Shown here: positions 42,001-52,900 of the stretch, in pieces
Layout of the letters: the number at the start of each line of letters is the position of its first letter
Numbering within the stretch: position 1 is the stretch's first letter
Origin: Catenaria anguillulae PL171
Taxonomy: Eukaryota > Blastocladiomycota > Blastocladiomycetes > Blastocladiales > Catenariaceae
Length of the DNA stretch: 64,000 bases
Direction: 5' to 3'
NCBI GenBank assembly: GCA_002102555.1
Contig: MCFL01000129.1
Coordinates: forward strand, 1 to 64,000
Notes under the pieces: generated by a model
What the model saw: the letters and a program-made list of their open reading frames with translations, nothing else
The model's database searches: none
Told to the model about the DNA's origin: nothing
Position numbers and translations under genes: made by a program

Positions 42001-44356
42001 CCTGCCCATGGCCTTGAGCATATCCATGAGTTCCCTGGTGGCCGTGAGCACGCCCGGCTGGCCGCGGCGAATTGCGGCATTCAAATCCTTGGTCTTGAGG
42101 TAGCAAACGGCGCGGTACTTGTACGGATGCATCTTGGGCGTTGCCGCGTCCATGGCGGCAAATTGGTCGTCGAGGGCATCGTTGAGTGACGTCGGATACG
42201 TTTCAAGCACGGCCGAATCGGGACGCAGCACAATGCGCACATATGGCGCCATGGTCGGGTTCACGAGCGTGGCCAATGAAAGCGTGCGGCGCCACGACGT
42301 TTCCGTTGTCGTTAACGTCGTGTTGTATCGATTGGCGCCGCCGACGGTTTCGGCTACCGAAAACACAAACGGGTGCCCGGCACGCGACGCATGGCATGCA
42401 AGCTCCACCGCCGGCAATTGCTCGCCATTGACATTGCCTGCTTCAAGCAAGTCGACGTACTCGTCTTGCTCGGGCATGGCGTCCACATGCACTGCGTCTT
42501 TGGCCAGCCGCATTTGCACAAGGACACCCAACTGGCAAGTTGCGCTGGTTGCCCCCTTGGGCCAATGCACATCCTCCTCGTCGGGCTTGACCTCTTGGGC
42601 ACCGGCGCCGGTGCCCGCGCCCGCGGCCACCTCGGGCACTGCCTTTTCGCGGATCCACGGCGTTTCGCGCACGGGGAACCAAAACATGGGCAAGCGCGAG
42701 TTTGGATCGACAACTGGGGCTCCCGTGTTGTTGCCGTACCTGTCAACGTGATCAAGCGGTTCGGGTACGGTGCGAATGGGCGAGTCGCACTTGTTGATGA
42801 GGTAGCTGACAAGGTCGTCGGGGCACGTGCGAGGGTATCCACCGTCGTAGGGCACGTCTTCCACATCGTCGGCGTCGACTTGCATGTCGTCGTTGTCGTT
42901 GTCGTCGTCACCGTCTCCTTGGCTGAGCTCCGAATTGATTGGCGGGCGCCCATTGTCACCTTCGTCGTCGAGCAGCGGCATCCCGAGTAGAACACGCACG
43001 TCCCTGGGCACGTCACCGTTGGTCCACAAGTATTGTTCCGGGTACCCTTCGCCACGCAAAATTTCGCGCATGGTAGATGCCTGTGCGGGTGACATCTCGT
43101 CAAACATGGTTGCGTCGATTGGGCCCAAATGCGCCGGCAACGGCGGGAGTTCGCGCGGGCGAGGAGGGGCGGGCGCAGCCGCCGCTTGATTGCGCACAGG
43201 CCGATTCGCCCGTGGGGTTGGCCTCTGAGCTTGGGCCTCGGCACCATCCACATCCATCGCGTCGTCGCCGCCATCGTTCTCCAGTCCCGACTCGTTCTTG
43301 ACGGATGTCGCTTTTGGCTCGTCGGGCTTGACCAACTTGAGCCTGCGACTCCACTCGTCCCACCCGGCCGCCAAGTCCTTGTGCCACACCTTGAGCAAGT
43401 CGTCGGGGGCAGGCACGTCTTCGGCATCCACGGCCATAAACTCCTTTGCTGTCAACTTGCGCACCTCGGGCATGGTCCAAGGCTTGCCCGTGGCGGGATT
43501 GGTGGCCGGAAGCAGCTTGAGCCGGATTTCCTTGCGCGTGTACGCATTGTATCCGCCATACCGGTCATTGTTGTTTTGCGATGGCCATGTGTACCGGATG
43601 AGGAGCAGCGGGCGGTGGGTCAGAGTCACGTCAGCCAAGTAGGCGGATTTACGGAATTTGGGCGGGTCGGCCGTGAGTGAGTTTTGAGGAAAGGGGAGCG
43701 CCGTTGGAGAGGACAGGGTGAATGACTCGATAAACACCTCTGTTTGATGGCAAAAACAAAACCAGTGTGAGTCGATAATCATTGATCCAAAGGATGAAAG
43801 AAAAAGACACAAAAACAGAGTGTGGCGACGGACCTTCGGGATTCTCCTTGATATCACCTGCACCCTCCTCATCTTCGTCCTCTTGTGCATCTTCCTGTGC
43901 CTGCAGCTGTGCCAGAGCTCCTCCCGCACCCATGGCATCCAAGTAGGCGCCAAACCCGGCGCGAGGCTTGTTGAATTCGGTCGGGAAGGGCCGCCACCAG
44001 GACGAGGCGAGCGATTCAAACTCCGAGTCCATGTTTTGCTGAGCAGCGGCGTTGGCGTTGGGGTCGGGATCAATGGCATCGTCGTGACCTCCGTTGGCAG
44101 CGGAGGCGGCGCGGTCGTTGGCGGAGGAGCCGCCGCCAGAGAACCAGATCGGATCGGTCAGGAGCGCTTGGTAGTTTGCATACGAGTGCTGGCCGTTGGT
44201 CGTGGCGGCCGACGGGTTGGAGGTGGAGTTGGAGCCGGTGGCGGACTCGTGATCGTCGTTGTCGGCAGGCTCCTGCTGGGGATTGGCGTCGTGTTGGACA
44301 TTGCCCAGGTTGGCAGCGGCAGCCAAGGGCAAAGGCTGAGCGGGATCAAGGTCCAT
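39022..44356 (-). CDS. SNF2-family helicase with RING finger (SHPRH/Irc20-like E3 ligase)
   Basis: Four exons: 43834-44356, 41577-43739, 39389-41495, 39022-39307; about 1692 residues. Helicase lobe 1: Walker A region SKVGTGKTVVA (41.6 kb), motif II VIVDEAHEF (41.0 kb), motif III LTGSPP. A C3HC4 RING (CNICFESTLGPGAVGMVLRC ... HMYCEPC ... CPQCRHPI, 39.7-39.9 kb) sits between the lobes, as in SHPRH and Irc20. Lobe 2: KVLVFVQFRRLSDLI, then SGLHLTEANHVLIVHP and motif VI GQTRPVHVVRFV after the last intron. Role by family: ubiquitin ligase with DNA-dependent ATPase activity in replication-stress tolerance. The N-terminus is acidic and disordered; no PHD or H15 domain seen. Start ATG 44356 chosen (MDLDPAQPLP); the open frame extends ten codons upstream without ATG. 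Confidence 0.9.
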
Positions 44357-44848
44357 GGTATCTGAGCTGGTGTTTGTGGTGGGCAACTTGAGGCTGTGAC
44401 AGGATTTGGAGAGTTCGGGGATGGTTGGGGATTGGGATCGAGGTCAACTATTAATACTATATAGGCGGGATGATTTGCGCAGAGATTGATTCGAATTTCA
44501 ATCCATGTCCATGATGAATGAGTCCATCAATCATTTCCATAAGTATGCATATTAATACTTTTTATGTATTATGATCTTGGCCGAGCGATGTGCGTGTGCA
44601 ACAGCAAACGACAGTGACTCACTCAAACGCACCGTCCACGGCTCTCGAAAAGGAGTGTTTGGCGTGAATGTCAACGAACCTCGTCGGATCGGCGGACCAC
44701 CGTCGGCCCTTCGATGGACCACTTCGGCAGGATTCCATCCATCACCTTTTCATTGAAGATTTCTTCTCGAGACATATTAACACATAAATGCACATGTTCC
44801 GGACCCAATACGAACGCGGTCGCTCCCTATTCGAATACAATCCACAAG
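44357..44848. promoter_or_regulatory. Divergent intergenic region, SHPRH-like and CHORD genes
   Basis: About 490 bp, AT-richer around 44440-44570, lying between two genes transcribed outward; both promoters must be here. No individual site assigned. Confidence 0.5.
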
Positions 44849-45958
44849 ATGACCACAGGCAACACCACCTTGATCTCGTGCACCCGCACCGGCTGCGGCA
44901 AGCTCTTTGATCCCCACCAAAACCTCCGCGGCGACGCTTGCCTCTTCCACCCTGGGTCCCCCGTCTTCCAGGACGGCCGCAAGTACTACTCGTGCTGCCC
45001 AAACACGCGCGCCTCCGACTTTACTCAATTCGTCAACCTGCCCGGGTGCACCACAGGCACCCATTCCGCTGAAAAGCAACACAAGCAACCGGCCCCTGCA
45101 CCTGTGATGCCACCTTCCGCTCCTGCTCCTGTCTCCGCTGCTGCTGCTGCTGCTGCTGGTGCCGCCAACTCCAATGCCAATACCAACACCAACGCAAAGA
45201 TCGAAACATTTTCGTCACCCGCAACCACATCCACGCCACCGCCCGCTTCTGCTCCCGCAACCCCTGCCCTGCCCGACCAAGACCCGCCCAACGCCATTGT
45301 CGCGCCCGGCACTGCTTGCTTGCGCAACGGGTGCGGCACACCCTACGTGTCAGACGCGGCCACGCGCTCCACGCCTTGCATCCATCACCCAGGCGCCCCG
45401 CTCTTCCACGAAGGCTCAAAGGGGTGGACTTGCTGCAAGTCCAAATCCGTGCTTGAGTTTGAACACTTTTTGAAAATCAAGGGATGCACCGAGGGCAAGC
45501 ACGTGTTTGTGAAACCCGCTACGGCCGAGGGCGATGACGTGCCCAAAATCCGCCGCGACTGGTACCAGACCCGCGATCAAGTTATTGTTGCCCTGTTTGC
45601 TAAAGGGTGCAAAAAGGGCGATGGCCTCACACGTGTCATGTTTCGCGACGATGCCGTTGATGCAGAGTTGCATTTGCCCGATGGCACCATTGTCACCACG
45701 GGCTGGTCCACGTTCATGCCCATTGATGTGGAGAAATCAAAGTTTGTCGTTATGAGTACCAAGGTCGAGGTTGTGTTGCAAAAGAAGCAAGGCATTTCGT
45801 GGCCCAGCTTGGAGGCCAGAGAGGGCGATGTGCCAGTGACTGAGTGGACCACGTTTGGAGCGGTTGGTGGCAGGTTTGGCACAGTGGGTGGGAAACAGGT
45901 GCATTACTTGGGCGATGCGCCCATCAAGTCGGCGGCGGCCTCGGCGTCATCGTCATGA
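44849..45958 (+). CDS. CHORDC1: CHORD and CS domain protein (CHORDC1/Rar1 family co-chaperone)
   Basis: Single exon, 369 residues. Two CHORD zinc-binding domains: residues about 10-75 (CTRTGCGKLFDPHQNLRGDA, then CLFHPGSPVF, YYSCC and a final CTTGTH) and about 155-215 (CLRNGCGTPYV, CIHHPGAPLFHEGSKGWTCC, FLKIKGCTEGKH). A CS (p23-like) domain follows (RRDWYQTRDQVIVALFAKGC to SWPSLE). An Ala/Pro/Asn-rich linker separates the CHORDs. The family works with Hsp90 and Sgt1; in animals and filamentous fungi CHORD and CS are fused as here, whereas plant Rar1 lacks CS. All Cys/His ligands seem present. Confidence 0.95.
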   Translation: MTTGNTTLISCTRTGCGKLFDPHQNLRGDACLFHPGSPVFQDGRKYYSCCPNTRASDFTQFVNLPGCTTGTHSAEKQHKQPAPAPVMPPSAPAPVSAAAAAAAGAANSNANTNTNAKIETFSSPATTSTPPPASAPATPALPDQDPPNAIVAPGTACLRNGCGTPYVSDAATRSTPCIHHPGAPLFHEGSKGWTCCKSKSVLEFEHFLKIKGCTEGKHVFVKPATAEGDDVPKIRRDWYQTRDQVIVALFAKGCKKGDGLTRVMFRDDAVDAELHLPDGTIVTTGWSTFMPIDVEKSKFVVMSTKVEVVLQKKQGISWPSLEAREGDVPVTEWTTFGAVGGRFGTVGGKQVHYLGDAPIKSAAASASSS

Positions 45959-46023
45959 GGTTAAAGGTCGAGTATCTTGTCTTGTAGCGCGATGATGGGT
46001 TTCTTGATGCGTCGAGGTCAAGG

Positions 46024-47640
46024 TTACCTGTGCATTATCGAGAAACGAATGCATTCTTCATGCTTTACTTGGACATTCCCATCAGTCCGCCTTACGCGAG
46101 CTTCTGATTTCTTCCTGTTGTGCAATGATAATGAGATTGGCGTCATCGATTTCCAGACTCGACCTAGTTGAGCAAACATACCTTCATACCTGGGATCAAG
46201 TAAATGCGCGAACATTTCATCTTGAAGTGGTAACGTAATGCCGGACATGGCTCCAGCTTGCTCCAAAAGACTCTGGCACGCTGCACCGAGCATATCCATA
46301 ACCTTAATTGACCGGACACAGGTCACGAAAATCATGCCCACCGGCATTTTCACTCTCCAACCCAGTAAGGCTTGCAGAGATGCTTGACAGCAGCCCATTC
46401 CTTGGGAACATGTCCCCGATCTCAACCTAACTGCCACGAATTGTACCATTTGGACCATCCAAGCCTTGAGCGCCTTGGCCCTGATGGTGTGTGCATGATT
46501 CCGATGAACGGATCCCCACTCCGACAAAGCTCCACCAGGCTCGTAAATGGCACACATATCGCGTATTGTGGCGGGAACGTGCCATGACCCGCGCTGCCGC
46601 AACCAGCGAGACTTGAGATGTAACGCCAAGTCGACTGTCTGAATCAGAAGGGAAAAAAACACATCCAGAGCAGGCAAATAGGCAAGTCGAGTCTATCCAT
46701 CATGACAAGGGCAAGCTGGCCCACCACGCAGGCTGCGATGACGTGCACAGACTCAGAATCGCATCGTAGGTGGCCCTGAGTTGCGAATCGGCGAGATTTT
46801 CTTGTTACGACGCTGTATGTACTGCAATTGCCCTTAGTAATGAGAGATTTCCACGAGCGGGATGCGCTGAGGACACTTGCTGAGCGCTGTGTGGGAGGAC
46901 CGATCAGCATCGTCAACGACGTGGTGGACAGTGTTGAGCAACTTGGTCTGGTAGCCGCTCGGAAACATACGAATCACGGATCATGTCATAGAGCGGCGGC
47001 CAGAGTGAGAGAGAAGCGACCACAGAATGGAGAACATGAGCGTCAAGGCAAAAATGTTGCGGAACTACAATCGCGGTCCTCCTTTGACGCCCTCGTTGCG
47101 GCCGATCGCAAAACGCGTCGGCGTCTACACTTCCCAACCCCAGTATGCGAGGACGGACTCACAACCATGGAATCCGGATGCCACATACGCTGTGCCGCCA
47201 CCCAATGTAGACGTCAAACATGCCGCAAATCCCGCCTCCATCCCACTTTTGCGGCCACCAGAATGACTCCCTCAGTGGACGTGTGACACGGTCGCGTTCC
47301 CATGATCTTGTTCACGGCCGCGTTCTCAACAACGCTTCCGAATAGATTCCCAGAGGCTGAATGTCCGTGTGCTTGCCCTTGAGACTGGACGGATCCCGTC
47401 TCCACAATTCCGGCCCGCGATTCGCACCCATGATGCATTGCCACTGAGACCCGATCAGCTGGGCAATGCGGCGAATGGATGAAGTGCGCGGCCGTTTGGG
47501 GTAGACCAAATACCGGTACAACTTGAGTGAAATACCAAGAAAATGATCCTGAAGGCGGCAAATGTTGATGCAAGTATAGAGAATTACCAGCAGAACCAGA
47601 GCCAGCCAGCCCGCAAAACAGTTGAGGCCCTTCTTCCCTG
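46024..47640 (-). other. Unresolved minus-strand coding-like region
   Basis: Several minus-strand open stretches look like pieces of a membrane protein but do not form one model. Near 47.6 kb a hydrophobic helix (GWLALVLLVILYTCINICRL) is followed by LKLYRYLVYPKRPRTSSIRR to a stop at 47312. Near 47.05 kb FRNIFALTLMFSILWSLLS, and at 46024-46677 a 217-residue frame with LQDEMFAHLLDPRYEGMF. On the plus strand 47027-47266 reads PSLRPIAKRVGVYTSQPQYA, which could equally be real. I cannot choose; the region may be a decayed gene next to the transposon. Confidence 0.25.
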
Positions 47641-47653
47641 TGGGCCGGCATCA

Positions 47654-47790
47654 GGTTGTTTCTGGGTGTGCGGTCGATCCATACATAGCATTCAACTCGG
47701 TACATAGTTACTTGTTTGTCATCGCCATCAGGGTAGTATGGATGTATGTATCTCGCAAATCAGCCCAAGTCTCGTTTTCAGAAGGTTTGG
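47654..47790 (+). repeat. Dispersed repeat A, copy 2
   Basis: Second copy of the 136-bp repeat at 35854-35989, same orientation. Its right end abuts the first recognisable transposase codons of the hAT remnant. Confidence 0.85.
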
Positions 47791-49216
47791 CGGTGACAGA
47801 CCACTGTTCGGAGTACCTGGGAAGCCCTGAAGCGACTGCTCGACTTGGAGCTGGCCATCCTCCTTGCATCCCACCAAGTCGGTGATGCACGCCTTGAGTT
47901 GCTTGAAAAGCACCATTGGGAGTACTTTGGTTTGCGTCCTTTGCTTGCTTCATTTCCTGTCATTGATCGATGTGCTAAGTTCATTCTTCCGTCCACAGAG
48001 GAATTTGTTGAACTCCTTCGTCCATTTTGGGAATACACCCAAATCACTGCCGCTGGTGTCGGCACATGGACTTTGCCGTGGATCTTGCCATGATATGATG
48101 GCCTTGTGGACACGTTGGATGAGTTCGTCGCCTCCCGCTTGCATCCATCCGACTTTGCCCGAGTTGATCAAGAAGATGTGCTTGCCGCTCTCAAGCTCAA
48201 GCAGGCGCCAGGGGATTTTGCTGCCAACCCGTTGCTGGGTGATGACGCAGCTGGCGATGTTGTTGGAGAAGTTGATCAAGATGACGAGAAGAAGGAGGCC
48301 ATGGCAGTTGAGGAAGGTCTTGATGATGAGAGGGCAAAGGAAATTGAAAAGGCGTTTGGTGGTGCTCATGATTTGGAGAGCGATGAGGTTTCCGGGGCAC
48401 ACGATATCATTGGTGGGCAAGAATCGGTCTTTGCACTGATCAGTGGGGACGATGATGTTGATGACAAGGATCAACTCATCTTTGATGTGGTCGCGGTACG
48501 GGACCGCGTGGAACAAAGTGTCCCTGGAGACAAGGTTGCTCAGAGGATTGGCGGTACTGGTACACTTTCCCTTGCCCAACTGACTGCCAAGCAAGCTGCC
48601 GCCATTGCATCAATTGCTTGTTATGGGCTAGTCCTCAAGCACTTCAACAACACCAGCGACCTGCACAGTTTGTCAACATTGCTCGACCCGGAAACCCGTG
48701 GCCGTGAGACTGTCACGCGTTGGGTTAACGACCAGGGATACTTTCAAGTATACCTGCAGGAACCGTACGTTTGAGTGTTTGCCATTTGATTGCTCAGTTA
48801 GAAAGTATACGTACCTCAAGTTTTACGGATTGATATGTAGGCTTGACCAGCGGGTTGCTGCCAACATGCCGGCGTCTACGGGGCCAAGTTCCAGCCCCAA
48901 GAAGGGCCTCAGCAGCTTGGCCATGGCGAAGGCAAAGATTCTTGGCTCAGGCAGGAGCCAACTGACGCCAAGGCCTTCTGGTGTTTCCGCTGTGCGAGGC
49001 GAGCTGGTCTTGCATGAGGCTGAGGCGCTCAGTGCGAGAGTTCTGGCCGAGGTAAGTGGAAAAGACGTGAATCCGTTTGACTTTTGGCAAATGCAACGGG
49101 ATCGGGTTCCACTGCTCTACAATGTGGCTAAGGACCTGCTCCCGATTGCTGGGACTTCAACAGGAGTAGAGCGGATTTTCTCCATCTGTGCTGAAAAAGC
49201 TGGCCATGGTGTGTGA
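47791..49216 (+). mobile_element. hAT-family transposase remnant
   Basis: From about 47797 one frame reads VRSTWEALKRLLDLELAILL, FPVIDRCAKFILPSTEEFVE and LLRPFWEYTQITAAGVGTW, the standard hAT core. A TGA at 48091 interrupts ILPxYDGLVDTLDEFV and the frame then stays open to 48768. An intron (GTACGT at 48769 to TAG at 48840) joins cleanly to the C-terminal exon. This contains the hAT dimerisation region (NPFDFWQMQRDRVPLLYNVA, DLLPIAGTSTGVERIFSICA) and stops at 49216. The N-terminal zinc finger and first catalytic Asp region are missing. One stop plus a truncated 5' end mean it is inactive, but the intact intron and long open frame imply recent loss. Confidence 0.85.
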
Positions 49217-49280
49217 GGATGAGAAATGATGTGTGTCATGCTCAGTCTGTTTTTACAATGTAATTTTCAGAGTACAGAGC

Positions 49281-49472
49281 CAATACTGCACAAGGAACAA
49301 GGTTCAAATACTCATACTCTGCTGACATCAGATTCATAAATACCAATGCTACCTCAGTACAGGACTCAGAAATACTAATACTGCCCACTCAAATACTGAA
49401 AAACGGCGAAAAGTTCCCGAACAACCAATACTGGTCCTCACAAAGAAACAGGCAAAGGGCAGATACCAATAC
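49281..49472. repeat. Cluster of short AATACTG-like motifs, probable hAT subterminal region
   Basis: Within 190 bp after the transposase stop, AATACTG occurs at about 49282, 49378, 49392 and 49427, with close variants (AATACTC, AATACTA, ATACCAAT, CAATACAG) between them. hAT transposases are known to bind short repeated motifs in subterminal DNA, so this fits the element's right end. No clear terminal inverted repeat was found. Confidence 0.5.
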
Positions 49473-49496
49473 AGCCGTATCGCTGGTTTTGAGTAG

Positions 49497-49590
49497 GTAC
49501 GCCTGTTTTACTCTGCTTCTGGGTTGCCGCGCACATTTGCGTGGCTCGATCCTGACCAAATGCCTTGTCCATGTCCAGACCTACTTATTT
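49497..49590 (+). repeat. Dispersed repeat B, copy 2 (fragment of the membrane-protein gene)
   Basis: Similar to 36897-36989, same orientation. It reads FTLLLGCRAHLRGSILTKCL then stops soon after, so this copy is a gene fragment, not a gene. Confidence 0.85.
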
Positions 49591-49918
49591 GGGTGGCAAC
49601 GATGAAAAAGGCGCTTGTCGCGTGAGGGCAAAGCAGTTCACATACAGTTGAGCTCGAGACCAAATGAACGCCGAGTGGCGCAAACTATTTGCTGTGTATC
49701 ATGGAGGGAAGAAAGAAAGGAACTCAAACAAAGGCAGGACCGACGGAGAGGTTTACAAACTGACAAGACAAAATGGGGGGATGATAAATGATGGTGAGGT
49801 GGACACACGGGCGACACAACCTGCTGATGACTGAACGCAGGTAAACCAGGAATCGAAAGAGCGAGAAAAAAAAATCAAAACAAGAAAGACGAAAAAAAGC
49901 AATCAAGCACAGCGCATC

Positions 49919-52900
49919 CTACTTCTTTTTGCCGATGCTACTCCCTCCTCCGCCAAACGAAATAGTCCACGACATTTTCCGCCTCGCGCTTGTGCCCGAA
50001 TCCAAACCATCGAGCGACGCCGTCTCGGCCTCGTCACCAATCCCATGCTCCAAATCGGGATTGGGCAAACTAATGGCCGAACTCATGCGCACCAACCCTT
50101 CACCGTCAGCACCGCCATTTGAAGAGCTAGATCCGCCAAGTCGGCGACCTGACAAACTCACGTTACTTCCACCGGCACTCGCCGATCCCGCCGTACCAGC
50201 CGGCGGCTCCTCCTCAATTGAAGTGCCCACGAGCATGCGGAACGTATCGAGTGACGACTCCGAGTGCGAGTACATGTTGTTCAAGTGGCCCCCCACGCGC
50301 GCAGCGTGCGGTGTAATGGCCGATGGGAGGCCGACAAGCGACATGCCTTCGAGACTTGGATCCGACGCGGCATCATCGGCGGCAACAATGGTCGAATCGA
50401 CGGCAGCAACCACCGTCATATCTGGCGACCCAGGCATGAGCGGCGGACTTGGGGCGTCGCCATCTTCGCCGTCCAACACGGCAAACGTCGAATACCGCGA
50501 CGTGTCGTTCCCTAAATCGTCGGCCGCCATCTCGTCGGCATCTTCACTGGATAAACCCAACACGGTCGTATCTTCGCCAATCCCATTGCCGAACGCGGTC
50601 CCGTCGACCAAGGTCAAGGACGCTAAACTTGCGCCAACCTGGCTCGCGAAATCCATGCCATTGCCATGACTTCCGCCCGATCCCGCCAACGACGGCGTTG
50701 ACACGGACGTTGGTCTTGAACTCACCTTGAGCGTGGTACTCGTGCGCTTGTTTGCAGCAGACGTGGACGCTGACCCATGCTCAAATGCGCTCGACGAAGG
50801 CGGCAACATGACGGGCCCTGTGGCCAATGGCGACGACGGCATCGAATTTGCGGCCGATGCGCCGCCCATGGGCGATCCGCGCGACACGGGCGTGGTGATG
50901 CCCAACGCGTCTTGACCACCACTTGCACCCGCACCAGGACTGGATGCGCTCGTCGGTGTGCTGACTCCCACACCGCCACTGGACACGGGAATGGTGATTG
51001 GCGGCAGGGCTTGCGGCGACAGCGACGTGATGGGCACAGCGCCCGCCGTGCGCGGTAACGAAAACACACCGCCTTCTTGCACGCGCTGATCCCTCGTGAC
51101 ACGAATCTTGTCCATGAGCGCCAGCATAAAACTCTGCCTGGCCTTTTCGTCGGTCATGTTGAGCACATACGACGACGGTAACGACGAGTCCTGTTGTTGG
51201 CCATTGGCACTACCCAGCGATGCAAGCAACCGCCCGCCGCCGCCGCCCACGCCGCCAAACGCGCCAGCAAACCCACCACTACCACTTGGGTGCTTGGCAA
51301 TAAGCGTATTGGATGCCGTTGACACACTGCCTTGCTCAATCTCGAGCACAATCATGCTGCTGCCGCGCTCCTTGACAGTTAAATCCGCCAAGTCAATGAG
51401 CCGAATAAACTTGACCTTTTTCTTGTGCACCTTGGCCATGAGCAACAAGTCGCTCATCAGGTATAGCTTGAGTGCATGTTGCTTGCCGCCCGCCGCACTC
51501 ACGAGCGCCGACAAGCCAACCATGGCCGCGGCCGACGACGCGCCCACGCCTGTCACCTCAGTGACATCCACCTCCAAAATCAGCCTGCGCGAGTACTTGA
51601 TGACAATGGGCGGGCACCCTTCCACTTGCTTAAACATGGTAAACATGCGTGTCATTTCCTCTTCTTGCTGCTTGACCTGGTTGACTTGCGCAGCAATCTC
51701 GTTCATCATAGTGAGTGCGCTCGTCAACCCAGGTGCATCCGGGTGGTCCGGTGGCGTGTGTTTGCGGACGTCCTTGAGCAGCAACGGGTATCGCGTGGCG
51801 CGCTGGATGGGCAAGATGAGAAAATCTTGCAGTTGCTGGCGGTTCGTGTCGCGCGAGTGCTTGCACCGCTCGTTGAATTGCTTGAATTGGTCGTTGGACT
51901 CTTCGGCACGCCGCACCATGTTGAGTGCGTTGGAGTAGTTGTCGACAAACTTGAGAAACACGGCAAAGTCGTCGCGGTGCGCGAGAAACAGCGGCGATAG
52001 CTGCGAAGATTCATCGTCCCAATTGTCCATGACTTGTTGCAGCTCGGCCGCAAACGACGCACTAAAGTCCAGCAGCGCTTGGACGCCCGTGAACACGAGA
52101 CGAATGAACACGGATGGCACCAGCTTTTGTTCCTCGAGTGGCGCCTTGAACTGGGTCAACAAAATGGACAAGGATTCGCGATACGAAAGTTCGGTTTCGT
52201 GCACCTCATTGGCCACGTACGACCGGAGCTCGAGCTGCTTGCGGCGCTTCTCTGGCGTCTCTGGCATGGCCACGGGCGGCGGCTGGTGTTGCGCAGGTGG
52301 CGCACCAGCGGCTTGCGAATCGCCGCCAATCAAGGTCGAGTTGGACGTGTCGATGCTCATGCGCGACGCATCGCCAACGTCTTCCCCGCCGCTGTCTGTA
52401 CCAATCGTCGACGTGCTGTCCATCATGGAATCGTGCACGGGCTGGTGCGCTTCTGCACCACCACCACCTGCTGCGGCTGCACCCGCAGATACGCTCGGCG
52501 TGTATCCAGAATCCATGCTGTGCGTCCTGGACGCCTGCCTTGGCGGCTTGCCCTGTGCCTGCCCTGCGGCTGCCTCTCCCATCTGCGCTACCGACGTGCC
52601 GGCCTCCTCGGAAACGGCGCCCAACCCGGGCGCGGCGGCCATGGGCGGCTGCGGCTGCATGGGCGCGTTTGCGGGGCGGCGGAGCGACGAATACCGTTTG
52701 TTGAGCATGCCCGGCTGTACCATGCGATGCTGCAACTGCTGCTGCGGCGTCGCAGGTAAATGCATGATGGTCTGCTGCGATTTGGGTCTGCGCAGAGACG
52801 CCGTGCGCCCGCCAACAAGTACTTGTTGCCGGTGGGCAAGGCTCGAGGCGCGCGAGGCAATTGTGTTTGGGTCGCCCGGGTGAATGGCGAGCGGTGGACC

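Larger units (their letters stand above)
49217..49918. other. hAT 3' flank and spacer before the RhoGEF gene
   Basis: Contains the AATACTG motif cluster and repeat B copy 2 (listed separately), then about 300 bp of A-rich sequence that is probably the 3' UTR of the minus-strand RhoGEF gene. Confidence 0.5.

Noticed and set aside
40930-42990. Several plus-strand frames of 150-210 residues
   Set aside because: Antisense shadows of the SHPRH-like helicase exon.
43740-44079. Long N-terminus of the helicase frame starting MPLIPTPTPTP
   Set aside because: It reads exon 1 in the wrong frame and then the first intron; the spliced model from 44356 keeps phase and continues into EVFIESF.
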